From Pseudomonas persica (lineage in GTDB: Bacteria; Pseudomonadota; Gammaproteobacteria; Pseudomonadales; Pseudomonadaceae), in contig NZ_OLKL01000039.1 of assembly GCF_900291015.1 (NCBI RefSeq), positions 152,406 through 216,405 of the forward strand: 64,000 bases of DNA, given 5' to 3'. The position numbers and the translations under genes are program-made. Shown one piece after another: positions 44,449-53,279 of this stretch (positions are counted from its first letter, which is position 1; every line of letters begins with the position of its first letter). Below the pieces are notes generated by a model. It saw only the letters and a list, made by a program, of their open reading frames with translations, made no database searches and was not told the origin of the DNA.

Positions 44449-46681
44449 TGCAGTCCACCGTGTAGCGGCCGCTTTCGTTCTGCAGACCGTGCACGTCGGC
44501 GACGAAACCCGGGAAGCCCTGATTGAAGGCCCGGGCGAATGCCAGATAATCGAGTATCGAGCGGGTCGCCTCGGTGAACCGCTCCCCCGGCATGATCAGC
44601 GGAATACCCGGCGGGTACGGTACCAGCATCACCGCCGCCACCCGTCCCGACAGCGCCTCGATCGGCACCGCCTCGACCTCGCCGCGGACCATCTGGTCAT
44701 AGGCCCGCGCCGGGCTCACGGCCACCTCCGGCAAGCGCGTGAACAGCCGCTTCAGCTGCTTGGCCGTGGCATTGGTGCGGTAGCAGCCATGCAACTGCTC
44801 GCACAGGTCGCGCAGGCCCATGCCCTGGTAGCGTGAGGCATCGGCAGCCACCACACTCGGCAGGCAGTTGCTCAGGGCGGTATTACCGTCATAGTGGCGC
44901 TTGAACTCCAGCAACTCGGTGAGCAAGGTGCTCCACTTGCCCTTGGTGATGCCCATGGAGAACAGCACCAGGAAGCTGTACAGGCCGGATTTCTCCACCA
45001 CCAGCCCCCGCTCCCAGAGGAACTTGCTGACCACTGCCGCCGGGATGCCATGCTCGCCCAGCGCACCGCCCGCGCTCAGGCCCGGCATTACCAGGGTCAC
45101 CTTCAACGGGTCGAGCAGCACATAGTCGTCTACCACCTCGCCAAAGCCATGCCACTCCGCCCCCGGCTGCAGTAGCCAGTCCTGCACGGCCAGGCGGTGG
45201 ATGCCTTCGGCGCTCGGCGGCTGCCAGATGCTGAACCACCAGTCGTCGGCGGCGATGTGCTCGCGCAGGTTAGCCAGGGCACGGCGAAAGCTCAGCGCCT
45301 CGTCGAACATTTCTTGCAGCAGCGAACGCCCGGCCGGCCCTTCCATCATGGCCGAGGCCACGTCCAGCGAGGCGAGGATGCTGTACTGCGGCGAGGTCGA
45401 GATGTGCATCATGAACGCTTCGTTGAAGCGGTCACGGTCCAGTTGGCGCCTGGCCCCGTCCTGCACATGAATCATCGAGGCCTGGCTGAACGCGGCCAGC
45501 AGCTTGTGGGTGGAATGGGTGCTGAACACCAGCGGGCTGTCTGCCGCGCAGGCCGTACCCATGGCATAGCGCCCGGTGAAAAACTCGTGGAACGCCGCAT
45601 AGGCGAACCAGGCCTCGTCAAAATGCAGCACCTCGACACTGGCGCCCAGGGTCTGCTTGATCAGCCCGGCGTGGTAGCACAGGCCGTCGTAGGTGGAGTT
45701 GGTCACCACCGCCAGCTTGATACGCTGCCAGCGATCACGGGCAAGGGGGTTGGCCTGGATCTTCGCCTCGATCGCCTCGGGGCTGAACTCGCTGAGCGGG
45801 ATCGGGCCGATGATGCCCAGCTCATTGCGCTCGGGGCACAGGTACAGCGGGATGGCGCCAGTCATGATGATCGCGTGCACCACCGATTTGTGGCAGTTGC
45901 GATCTACCAGCACCAGGTCGTCGCGGCCGACCATGGCGTGCCAGACGATCTTGTTGGCTGTGGAGGTGCCATTGATGACGAAGAAGGTGTGGTCGGCGCC
46001 GAAGTTGCGTGCGGCCCTGGCCTCTGCTTCGGCCAAGGGGCCGGTGTGATCGAGCAGCGAGCCCAGCTCTGGCACGGAAACGGACAGGTCCGAGCGCAGG
46101 GTGTTTTCCCCGAAGAACTGGTGAAAGGCCTGGCCCACAGGGCTTTTGCGGTAGGCCACGCCGCCGCCGTGGCCCGGGGTGTGCCAGGAATAGTTGGACT
46201 GCGCGGTGTGCTGCACCAGGGCCTTGAAGAACGGCGGCAGCAGGCCGTCGAGGTAGGTGTGTGCAGCACGCGCCACCTGGCGGGCGAGAAACGGCACGGT
46301 GTCTTCGAACAGGTAGAGGATGCCGCGCAGCTGGTTGAGCTCGCTCATGGCTTCGGCGGGGGCGTTTTCCAGGGTCACCTGTTCGCCCAGGGCGAAAATC
46401 GGCAGGTTGGGGGCGCGCAGGCGGGCCAGGCGGATCAGCTCGGCCATGTTCTGCAGCAGGTGGGTATTCTCGCCGACGCCCTCGGCGGCAATCAGCATGC
46501 AGGCCAGGCCGTGGTGGGTGGCGGCGACCAGGCAGGCCTCGGCATGGTCGGCGGCGGCGAGGATGGCAAAGCCGTCCTGACGCAGTTCCTCGGCAATGCC
46601 CCGCACGCGCTCGCCGGCGACGCTGTCGGCCTTGATGGCGCGGTGGACGATGAGGATGGGGAACTTGAGGTCCTTGTACAT
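44432..46681 (-). CDS. ldcA: Lysine/ornithine/arginine decarboxylase (LdcA-like)
   Basis: A 749-residue PLP enzyme of the fold-I Orn/Lys/Arg decarboxylase family. Residues about 1-130 are the flavodoxin-like wing domain. The PLP core shows HTPGHGGG, FVINGTSTANKIV, HFDEAWFAYAAF, and the Schiff-base lysine K393 in STHSTHKLLAAFSQ. The C-terminal domain has PGLSAGGAL... and PYPPGIPLIMPGE. The length equals that of P. aeruginosa LdcA (lysine to cadaverine), and the neighbouring dnaQ-rnhA-gloB-mltD order agrees. ATG 46681 (MYKDLKFPIL); an in-frame upstream start is possible. Confidence 0.94.
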   Translation of the reverse strand: MYKDLKFPILIVHRAIKADSVAGERVRGIAEELRQDGFAILAAADHAEACLVAATHHGLACMLIAAEGVGENTHLLQNMAELIRLARLRAPNLPIFALGEQVTLENAPAEAMSELNQLRGILYLFEDTVPFLARQVARAAHTYLDGLLPPFFKALVQHTAQSNYSWHTPGHGGGVAYRKSPVGQAFHQFFGENTLRSDLSVSVPELGSLLDHTGPLAEAEARAARNFGADHTFFVINGTSTANKIVWHAMVGRDDLVLVDRNCHKSVVHAIIMTGAIPLYLCPERNELGIIGPIPLSEFSPEAIEAKIQANPLARDRWQRIKLAVVTNSTYDGLCYHAGLIKQTLGASVEVLHFDEAWFAYAAFHEFFTGRYAMGTACAADSPLVFSTHSTHKLLAAFSQASMIHVQDGARRQLDRDRFNEAFMMHISTSPQYSILASLDVASAMMEGPAGRSLLQEMFDEALSFRRALANLREHIAADDWWFSIWQPPSAEGIHRLAVQDWLLQPGAEWHGFGEVVDDYVLLDPLKVTLVMPGLSAGGALGEHGIPAAVVSKFLWERGLVVEKSGLYSFLVLFSMGITKGKWSTLLTELLEFKRHYDGNTALSNCLPSVVAADASRYQGMGLRDLCEQLHGCYRTNATAKQLKRLFTRLPEVAVSPARAYDQMVRGEVEAVPIEALSGRVAAVMLVPYPPGIPLIMPGERFTEATRSILDYLAFARAFNQGFPGFVADVHGLQNESGRYTVDCIKECE

Positions 46682-46747
46682 CAGGTGGCTACCTCCGAAG
46701 GACATGGCGTCCATTTCAGGGTAGTTGAGCCTTGTATTGCCTGTACT

Positions 46748-46839
46748 GGCCTCTTCGCGGGTAAACCCGCTCCCACTGCCTTCACTGCTATTGAGCTTTG
46801 CGCGGTACCTGTGGGAGCGGGTTCACCCGCGAAAGGGCC
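46748..46839. repeat. REP pair (BIME), GCGGG class
   Basis: Inverted units GGCCTCTTCGCGGGTAAACC...CTCCCAC and CCTGTGGGAGCGGGTTCACC...GAAAGGGCC, between dnaQ and ldcA, which read the same way. It may reduce read-through from dnaQ into ldcA. Confidence 0.88.
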
Positions 46840-46854
46840 GGAACAGGCTGAAAA

Positions 46855-47613
46855 TCAGCCAGCAGGTGTCTCGGTCAAGGCCTGCCACATAGATGGCCCA
46901 CCCGCCGACTTGGCAATCGCCGCCAGACGCTCGGCATGCGCCTCCAGCTCTTCGGCGCTGGCCATGATCACCCGCCCCGCCGCTCGCCCGGTAATCCGGC
47001 GAATCTCGCTGCCACCCGTGCCGTGCCCGTCACCCTCTGCTTCCGCGCCATGCCCAGCCAGCGACAGGCTGGTCTGGCCACCGGTCATCGCCAGGTAGAC
47101 GTCAGCCAGCAGTTCCGAGTCGAGCAATGCGCCGTGCAGTTCACGGCCCGAGTTGTCGATGTCGTAGCGTTTGCACAGCGCATCCAGGCTGTTGCGCTGT
47201 CCCGGGTGGCGCGCGCGCGCCAGCAGCAGGGTGTCGAGGATGGTGCAGTGCTGCGAAATGTCCGCGCGATCCTGCTGGCCCAGCAAGGCAAATTCGTTGT
47301 TGATGAAGCCAACGTCGAACGCCGCGTTGTGAATGACCAGCGTGGCGCCCTGGATGAACTCGAAGAACTCCTCGGCGACATCGCCAAAGCGCGGCTTGCC
47401 GACCAGGAAGGCATCGGTGATACCGTGGACGTTGATAGCGCCCTCGTCACTTTCGCGGTCCGGCTGCAGGTAGACGTGGAAGTGCCGCCCGGTCAGGCGC
47501 CGGCCGATGACCTCGACACAGCCGATCTCGATGATCCGGTGGCCTTCGCTGACCGGCATACCCGTGGTTTCGGTATCGAGAATGACGAACCGCTTATCTT
47601 GCTGCTGCTCCAC
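46855..47613 (-). CDS. dnaQ: DNA polymerase III epsilon subunit (proofreading exonuclease)
   Basis: A 252-residue DEDDh 3'-5' exonuclease. Exo I is VILDTETTG, Exo II NAAFDVGFINNE, and Exo III HGALLDSELLAD with the general-base His. The C-terminal tail (AEELEAHAERLAAIAKSAGGPSMW) is the linker/alpha-binding part. GTG 47613 (MEQQQDKRFVILD) is chosen because GGAG lies 8 nt upstream; starts further up lack a site. It is the last gene of the methyltransferase-rnhA-dnaQ unit. Confidence 0.96.
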   Translation of the reverse strand: MEQQQDKRFVILDTETTGMPVSEGHRIIEIGCVEVIGRRLTGRHFHVYLQPDRESDEGAINVHGITDAFLVGKPRFGDVAEEFFEFIQGATLVIHNAAFDVGFINNEFALLGQQDRADISQHCTILDTLLLARARHPGQRNSLDALCKRYDIDNSGRELHGALLDSELLADVYLAMTGGQTSLSLAGHGAEAEGDGHGTGGSEIRRITGRAAGRVIMASAEELEAHAERLAAIAKSAGGPSMWQALTETPAG

Positions 47614-47664
47614 GCAGGGCGCTCCAACTTGCATCAGTTACAAAGGCCGCAATTGTACCCCAGC

Positions 47665-48111
47665 TCAACGCCGGGCGCGCACCTCATCGACCCCACGGTT
47701 GGCCAGCTGGTCGGCGCGTTCGTTGCCGGGATGGCCGATATGGCCACGCACCCACTTCCAGGTCACTTTGTGGCGGTTGACCTGCTCATCCAGCTGCTGC
47801 CACAGGTCGGCGTTCTTCACCGGCTCCTTGGCCGCGGTTTTCCAACCGCGCTTCTTCCAGTTGGACATCCATTCATTGATGCCCTTCATCACGTACTGCG
47901 AGTCGGTGGTCAGCACCACTTCGCATTCACGCTTCAGCGCCATCAAGCCCTGGATCGCGGCCATCAGCTCCATGCGGTTGTTGGTGGTTTCGCGTTCGCC
48001 GCCCCACAGTTCCTTCTCGACGCCCTTGTAGATCATAAGGACGCCCCAGCCGCCTGGGCCAGGGTTGCCCTTGCAGGCACCATCGGTAAACATCTCGACG
48101 CTTTCGCTCAT
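47665..48111 (-). CDS. rnhA: Ribonuclease HI
   Basis: A 148-residue enzyme that cuts the RNA strand of RNA-DNA hybrids. The catalytic residues D10 (FTDGACKGNPG), E48 (NNRMELMA), D70 (TTDSQYV) and D134 (NERADQLA) are all present, as is the basic protrusion WKKRGWKTAAKEPV. Starts 13 bp after the methyltransferase stop and is followed by dnaQ after about 50 bp. Confidence 0.97.
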   Translation of the reverse strand: MSESVEMFTDGACKGNPGPGGWGVLMIYKGVEKELWGGERETTNNRMELMAAIQGLMALKRECEVVLTTDSQYVMKGINEWMSNWKKRGWKTAAKEPVKNADLWQQLDEQVNRHKVTWKWVRGHIGHPGNERADQLANRGVDEVRARR

Positions 48112-48124
48112 GTACCACTCATGT

Positions 48125-48898
48125 TCAGTGCTTTTCAGTATCCGGGTTGGTCGCCGTGCGGTTGACCTTGGCCAATGGCAATGGCAGCAACTTGCCCATC
48201 GGCTCGCGACGCTCCGGGCGCAACGGCCGCAGGCCCACCACCATCTTGCGCGCCACCAGCAGGTATACCCCGCCACCGGAACCCTGCCAGCCGCCGGCCA
48301 ACCGCTCCCAGCCCGCCAGGCGTTGCTGCCAGGCCGGGGAGGCAAGCGGCGGACGATAGCACCCGAAGCGGCGTTTCTCCAGCGCGAAGCCCAGCAGGTT
48401 GAGCCAGTCCCCCACCCGCGACGGCGAGATGCAACGGGCCTTGCGCAAGGCGCCATGGCTGAAGAAATGGCGCATGCCCCAACTGCTCCACGGGTTGATG
48501 CCGACGATCAGCAGGTGCCCGCCAGGGCGCACGGCGCTGGCCGCCTCGCGCAGCAGGCCATGGGGCGACAGGCAGAAATCCAGGCCATGCTGCAGCACTA
48601 CCACATCGGCGGCGTGCTCGCTTAGCGGCCAGGCCTGTTCCTCGCAGACAATCTCCACCCCCGGCAGCGGTGCACCAAGGCGCACGTTGCGCTGCACCTG
48701 GGGCGCGCTGGGCGGCGGCTCGGCGCAGGGGCCGTAATGCACAAGGTACCCCCCGAAGAAGCGCCCGAGCTCTTCTTCCAGCAGTTTTTCCTCCTCCTTG
48801 AGCATCAGTTGGCCGAGTGGGCCATTGAACCACTCACGGGCCAGGCTGATCAGCTCGACCCAGTCCGGGTCGGCCTGGGCAAAGGCTTGGTCGGTCAT
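48125..48898 (-). CDS. Class I SAM-dependent methyltransferase
   Basis: A 257-residue protein. The methyltransferase domain of the Methyltransf_11 kind is weakly conserved at its glycine loop. The post-I region is clear: PLSEHAADVVVLQHGLDFCLSPHGLLREAASAVRPGGHLLIVGINPWSSWGMRH. Its target is unknown. The gene is fixed between gloB and rnhA in several pseudomonads (from memory), so it is probably housekeeping. ATG 48898 has GGGAG about 7 nt upstream. Divergent from gloB (85 bp apart). Confidence 0.85.
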   Translation of the reverse strand: MTDQAFAQADPDWVELISLAREWFNGPLGQLMLKEEEKLLEEELGRFFGGYLVHYGPCAEPPPSAPQVQRNVRLGAPLPGVEIVCEEQAWPLSEHAADVVVLQHGLDFCLSPHGLLREAASAVRPGGHLLIVGINPWSSWGMRHFFSHGALRKARCISPSRVGDWLNLLGFALEKRRFGCYRPPLASPAWQQRLAGWERLAGGWQGSGGGVYLLVARKMVVGLRPLRPERREPMGKLLPLPLAKVNRTATNPDTEKH

Positions 48899-48983
48899 TG
48901 CGCTCTCCCTCGAAGGTTCTCGCACCGCGCCATCGCGGCTAAGATGCCCTCATGTGCCACGCTAGGCGAATCGGATCCGCACC

Positions 48984-49763
48984 ATGATACAGATCGATGC
49001 TCTTCCCGCTTTCTCCGACAACTACATCTGGTTGTTACAGGATACTGCCAAACGCCGCTGCGCGGTGGTCGATCCGGGTGACGCCGGCCCAGTGGAACGC
49101 TGGCTGTCCGCCAACCCCGACTGGGTACTGAGCGACATCCTGGTCACCCACCACCACAACGACCACGTCGGCGGCGTGGAACGGCTCAAGCAACTGACCG
49201 GTGCGCGGGTCTGCGGCCCGGCCCACGAGCGCATTCCCTGCCGTGACCTGGCGCTGGACGAAGGCGACCAGGTGACCGTACTGGGCGTGACCTTCCAGGT
49301 GCTGGCCGTGCCCGGCCATACCCTGGGGCATATCGCCTTGTTCAGCGACCAGCCGGCGACGCCGCTGCTGTTCAGCGGCGATACCCTGTTCGCCGCCGGT
49401 TGCGGGCGCATGTTCGAGGGCACCGCGGAACAGATGCAGCCCGCCCTCGCCCGCCTGGCGGCCCTGCCAGAGCAGACCGAGGTGTACTGCGCCCACGAAT
49501 ACACCCTGAGCAACCTGCGTTTCGCCAAAGCGGTGGAACCCGGCAACCCGCACGTTCAGCAGCGGTTCGAGGACGTTACCCGTTTGCGTGCCGACAATCG
49601 CATCACCTTGCCTTCAACGATTGGCCTGGAGCGTCTGACCAACCCCTTTCTGCGCACCGCTGAAACATTAGTTAAACAAAAAGCAGACGAATGGAAGGGG
49701 CATTCAAACCCCTCGCATGTCGCTGTTTTTGCTGCCTTGAGGTCTTGGAAAGACACCTTCTGA
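48984..49763 (+). CDS. gloB: Hydroxyacylglutathione hydrolase (glyoxalase II)
   Basis: A 259-residue metallo-beta-lactamase-fold enzyme that hydrolyses S-lactoylglutathione in methylglyoxal detoxification. The binuclear metal motif THHHNDH (residues 55-61), the later VPGHTLGH, the bridging Asp in FSGDTLFAAGCGR, and AHEYTLSN (His and glutathione-contact region) are present. The C-terminal helical domain ends KADEWKGHSNPSH. ATG 48984. Confidence 0.96.
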   Translation: MIQIDALPAFSDNYIWLLQDTAKRRCAVVDPGDAGPVERWLSANPDWVLSDILVTHHHNDHVGGVERLKQLTGARVCGPAHERIPCRDLALDEGDQVTVLGVTFQVLAVPGHTLGHIALFSDQPATPLLFSGDTLFAAGCGRMFEGTAEQMQPALARLAALPEQTEVYCAHEYTLSNLRFAKAVEPGNPHVQQRFEDVTRLRADNRITLPSTIGLERLTNPFLRTAETLVKQKADEWKGHSNPSHVAVFAALRSWKDTF

Positions 49764-49863
49764 TAACCTCAAGATATATCGCAAGCGATGGTCAAAGGTT
49801 GACCAGGCCCGGAGCGGTTTCTAGAATCGCCGAAATTTTTCGCCCGGAAACCTGTGTCAGCCG

Positions 49864-51294
49864 ATGTCTTCCCGTAGCCGCAGAACCTCTCATTCCGTCG
49901 CCCTGACGCGCCTGGCCCAAATCAGTGCGCTGGCCCTGGCCGCCACCCTGGTGGGCTGCCAGAGCACCCGTCAGCTCGACGAATCCGATAGCGTTCGCGC
50001 GCACAACTACCAGGCGCGGATCAAGCACAAGCCTTCACCGCTGCTGGTCAAGCCGACCGAGCAGGCACCACAGGACGTGTGGGAACGCATGCGCCAGGGC
50101 TTTGCCCTGCAGGACAACATCGACGTCAACCCGCGCATCGAGCAGCAACGCCTGTGGTTCGCCAGCAACCCAAGCTACATCGAAAGTGCCGGCGAGCGTG
50201 GCAGCCTCTACCTGCACTACATCGTCGAACGCCTCGAAGAGCGCGACATGCCGCTGGAGCTGGCCCTGCTGCCAGCCATCGAAAGCGCCTACAACCCGAT
50301 GGCCTACTCGCGCGCCCATGCCGCGGGCATGTGGCAGTTCATTCCGTCCACCGGCCGCCACTTCAACCTGCGCCAGACCAACTTCTATGACGGGCGTCGC
50401 GACGTGACCGCCTCGACCAACGCCGCGCTGGACTACCTCAGCCGCCTGCACGACATGTTCAACGGTGACTGGCTGCTGGCCCTGGCTGCCTACAACGCCG
50501 GCGAAGGCACCGTCAGCCGCGCCATCGAGCGCAACGAACGACTCGGCCTGCCCACCGATTACTGGAACCTGCCGCTGCCGCAGGAAACCCGCGACTACGT
50601 GCCCAAGCTGCTGGCCCTGTCGCAGGTGGTGCTCACGCCGCAAGCCTATGGCGTGAACCTGAGCCCGATCGCCAACGAACCCTACTTCGAGGCGGTGGCC
50701 ATCAACGACCGCCTCGACCTGTCGCGGGTAGCGGCCTTTGCCAACATCGACGAAGACGAGCTGATCCAGCTCAACCCGGCATTCAAGAAGCGCATGACCG
50801 TGGACGGTCCGCAACAGCTGTTGGTACCGACCGCCAAGGCGCAGCTGCTAAGCGACAGCCTGTCCAACCTCAAGCCCGAGCAACTGGTCAGCCTGCAGCC
50901 GAACAAGGCCGTGTTCGCCCGCGCCGTGGCCGAAGCCAAGGCGCCGGTGACGGCGCGCAGCTACCGGGTCAAGCGTGGCGACAACCTGGGCGCCATCGCC
51001 AAGGCCAACCGCGTTTCGGTCAAGGACATCAAGCGCTGGAACCGCCTCTCCGGCAACAGCGTGCGCGCTGGCCAGGTCCTGGCCCTGCGCGGTGGCAGCG
51101 CACCGAGCGCTGCTGGCAATCGGGTAGCCGCCTCCGGGCAGCGCTCCACGCAGTACAAGGTACGTAAAGGCGATTCGCTGTACCTGGTGGCCAAGCGCTT
51201 CAACGTCGAAATGAAGCACCTCAAGCGCTGGAACCCGCGTAGCGGCCATGCCCTGAAGCCAGGCCAGACGCTCACCGTCTACCTCTCGCATTGA
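49864..51294 (+). CDS. mltD: Membrane-bound lytic murein transglycosylase D
   Basis: A 476-residue lipoprotein. The signal peptide ends in a lipobox (TLVGC, Cys near residue 32). The GH23 lytic transglycosylase domain has the catalytic Glu in LLPAIESAYNP, then GMWQFIPSTGRHF and AYNAGEGTVSRAI. Two C-terminal LysM repeats follow (SYRVKRGDNLGAIAKANRV... and QYKVRKGDSLYLVAKRFNV...). It cleaves peptidoglycan from the outer membrane's inner leaflet. Follows gloB by 100 bp; the ABC operon follows after a REP unit. Confidence 0.95.
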   Translation: MSSRSRRTSHSVALTRLAQISALALAATLVGCQSTRQLDESDSVRAHNYQARIKHKPSPLLVKPTEQAPQDVWERMRQGFALQDNIDVNPRIEQQRLWFASNPSYIESAGERGSLYLHYIVERLEERDMPLELALLPAIESAYNPMAYSRAHAAGMWQFIPSTGRHFNLRQTNFYDGRRDVTASTNAALDYLSRLHDMFNGDWLLALAAYNAGEGTVSRAIERNERLGLPTDYWNLPLPQETRDYVPKLLALSQVVLTPQAYGVNLSPIANEPYFEAVAINDRLDLSRVAAFANIDEDELIQLNPAFKKRMTVDGPQQLLVPTAKAQLLSDSLSNLKPEQLVSLQPNKAVFARAVAEAKAPVTARSYRVKRGDNLGAIAKANRVSVKDIKRWNRLSGNSVRAGQVLALRGGSAPSAAGNRVAASGQRSTQYKVRKGDSLYLVAKRFNVEMKHLKRWNPRSGHALKPGQTLTVYLSH

Positions 51295-51320
51295 TACGAA
51301 GCCCGGGGCCTCTGTGCGGC

Positions 51321-51363
51321 CCTGTGGGAGCGGCCTTGTGTCGCGATAGGGGCGCGAAGCGGC
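51321..51363. repeat. Single degenerate REP unit
   Basis: CCTGTGGGAGCGGCCTTGTG followed by TCGCGATAGGGGCGCGAAGC, downstream of mltD. The core palindrome is less perfect than in the other copies. Confidence 0.65.
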
Positions 51364-51449
51364 CACCTTCAAAACCTCTCTTTTTCCAACCCCACCAAGC
51401 TGTTACTGTACCCCGATAAAAGCCCAACGCCTCTGGATCGGATGCCGAC

Positions 51450-53279
51450 TTGATACGTCCCCTCCTGCTGTCTCTCAGCCTGGCCTTGAGCTTTCCCGCA
51501 GCCGCGATGGTGAGCGAAAGCCACGGATACGCGCAGTTCGGCACGCTCAAGTACCCAGCCACATTCACCCATTTCGACTGGGTCAACCCGCAAGCGCCCA
51601 AGGGCGGCACCTTGCGGGCCATGGCCTTCGGTACCTTCGACACCCTCAACCCCTACACCTTCAAGGGGTCGAGCCCGATTACCACGCCCAATTTCCAGCA
51701 ATACGGCGTCAGCGAGCTGAACGAGCCGCTGATGGTCGGCACCGGCCAGTACGACCCGTCCGGCGACGAACCGACCTCCAGCTACGGCCTGATCGCCCGC
51801 TCGGTGGAGTACAGCGAAGACCGCAGCTGGGTGGTGTTCAACCTGCGCCCGGAAGCCCGCTGGCATGACGGCAAGCCGATCACCTCGGCAGACGTGGCCT
51901 TCTCTTACCGTACGCTGCTCAAGGATGGCCATCCGATCTACCGCACCAACCTGCAGGAAGTGCAGCGGGTGGACATCCTCGGCCCGCTGCGCATCCGCTT
52001 CGTGTTCAAGCGCGCCGGCAACCCGCTGCTGATCCTGCGCCTGGGCGAAATGCCGGTGCTGCCCAAGCACTACTGGCAGAAGCGCGACTTCAAGGCCACC
52101 ACCTTCGAGCCCCCGCTAGGCAGCGGCCCCTACCGCATCACCCAGGTCCAGCCTGGGCGCCGGCTGGTGTTCGAACGGGTGAAGAACTATTGGGGCAAGG
52201 ACCTGGCGGTAAACCGCGGCAAGTACAACTTCAACCGCGTGGAATACGAGTTCTACCGCGACGCCACGGTGGCCTTCGAAGCGTTCAAGGCCGGCGAGTT
52301 CGACATCTATATCGAGCACCAGGCGAAGAACTGGGCCAACAGTTACAACTTCCCGGCCGTGCGCCGCGGTGAAGTAATCAAGGCGCAGATCCCGCACCGC
52401 ATCCCCACGCAAACCCAGGGCCTGTTCATGAACAGCCGCCGGGCCACCTTCAGCGACCCACGGGTACGCCAGGCGCTGGGGCTGATGCTCGACTTCGAAT
52501 GGACCAACCGCGCGCTGTTCAGCGGCGCCTACCGCCGCTCGACCAGCTACTACCCCAACAGCGAATTCGCCGCCACCGGCCTGCCCACCGGCAAGGAGTG
52601 GCTGCTGCTGGCGCCGTTCCGTGACCAGTTGCCAGCCAGGCTGTTCAGCGAGCCCTACACGGTCAGCCAGACCGATGGCCGTGGCATCAGCCGGCAGACC
52701 CTGCGCCAGGCCCTCGGTCTGCTCGCCGAGGCCGGCTGGAAGTTGAACGGCCAGCGCCTGGTCGACAGCAAGGGCCAGCAGCTGCGCATGGAGCTGCTGC
52801 TGGTAAACCCCAACCTTGAACGCATCCTGCAACCTTATGTCGAAAATCTGGCCAGCATCGGCATCGATGCGCGCTTGCGCACCGTGGACCGCGCCCAGTA
52901 CAAGCAACGCCTGGACCAGTTCGATTTCGACATGATTCTGATGACCCTGAACCAGACCCTGAGCCCGGGCCTCGAACAGTGGCTGTACTTCCATTCCAGC
53001 CAGGCCGCGACCAAGGGCAGCAAGAACTATGCTGGGGTGAAGGACCCGGTGGTCGACCATCTGCTCGACACCCTGCTCGCCGCCCGCACCCGCGATGACC
53101 AGGTCGCCGCCGCCCGCGCCCTGGACCGCGTGCTCTCATGGCAGTACTACATGATCCCCAACTGGTACCTCGACAATCATCGCCTGGCCTACCGCAACCG
53201 GTTCGCCTTCGTCACCACGCCGCCCTACACCCTCGGGCTGAACAGCTGGTGGATCAAGACTTCGGAGAAAGCCCAATGA
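51450..53279 (+). CDS. nppA1: Peptide ABC transporter binding protein 1 (NppA1/YejA-like)
   Basis: A 609-residue periplasmic binding protein of the SBP_bac_5 family. The signal peptide is MIRPLLLSLSLALSFPAAA. HFDWVNPQAPKGGTLRAMAFGTFDTLNPYTF is the YejA-type opening; VFNLRPEARWHDGKPITSADVAF and GSGPYRIT are general family features. The start is TTG 51450, since no in-frame ATG precedes the signal peptide. A GGATG element lies about 8-10 nt upstream. Its stop overlaps the next start (ATGA). Homologues bind peptides and peptidyl-nucleoside antibiotics (NppA1 of P. aeruginosa; microcin C for YejA). Confidence 0.9.
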   Translation: MIRPLLLSLSLALSFPAAAMVSESHGYAQFGTLKYPATFTHFDWVNPQAPKGGTLRAMAFGTFDTLNPYTFKGSSPITTPNFQQYGVSELNEPLMVGTGQYDPSGDEPTSSYGLIARSVEYSEDRSWVVFNLRPEARWHDGKPITSADVAFSYRTLLKDGHPIYRTNLQEVQRVDILGPLRIRFVFKRAGNPLLILRLGEMPVLPKHYWQKRDFKATTFEPPLGSGPYRITQVQPGRRLVFERVKNYWGKDLAVNRGKYNFNRVEYEFYRDATVAFEAFKAGEFDIYIEHQAKNWANSYNFPAVRRGEVIKAQIPHRIPTQTQGLFMNSRRATFSDPRVRQALGLMLDFEWTNRALFSGAYRRSTSYYPNSEFAATGLPTGKEWLLLAPFRDQLPARLFSEPYTVSQTDGRGISRQTLRQALGLLAEAGWKLNGQRLVDSKGQQLRMELLLVNPNLERILQPYVENLASIGIDARLRTVDRAQYKQRLDQFDFDMILMTLNQTLSPGLEQWLYFHSSQAATKGSKNYAGVKDPVVDHLLDTLLAARTRDDQVAAARALDRVLSWQYYMIPNWYLDNHRLAYRNRFAFVTTPPYTLGLNSWWIKTSEKAQ

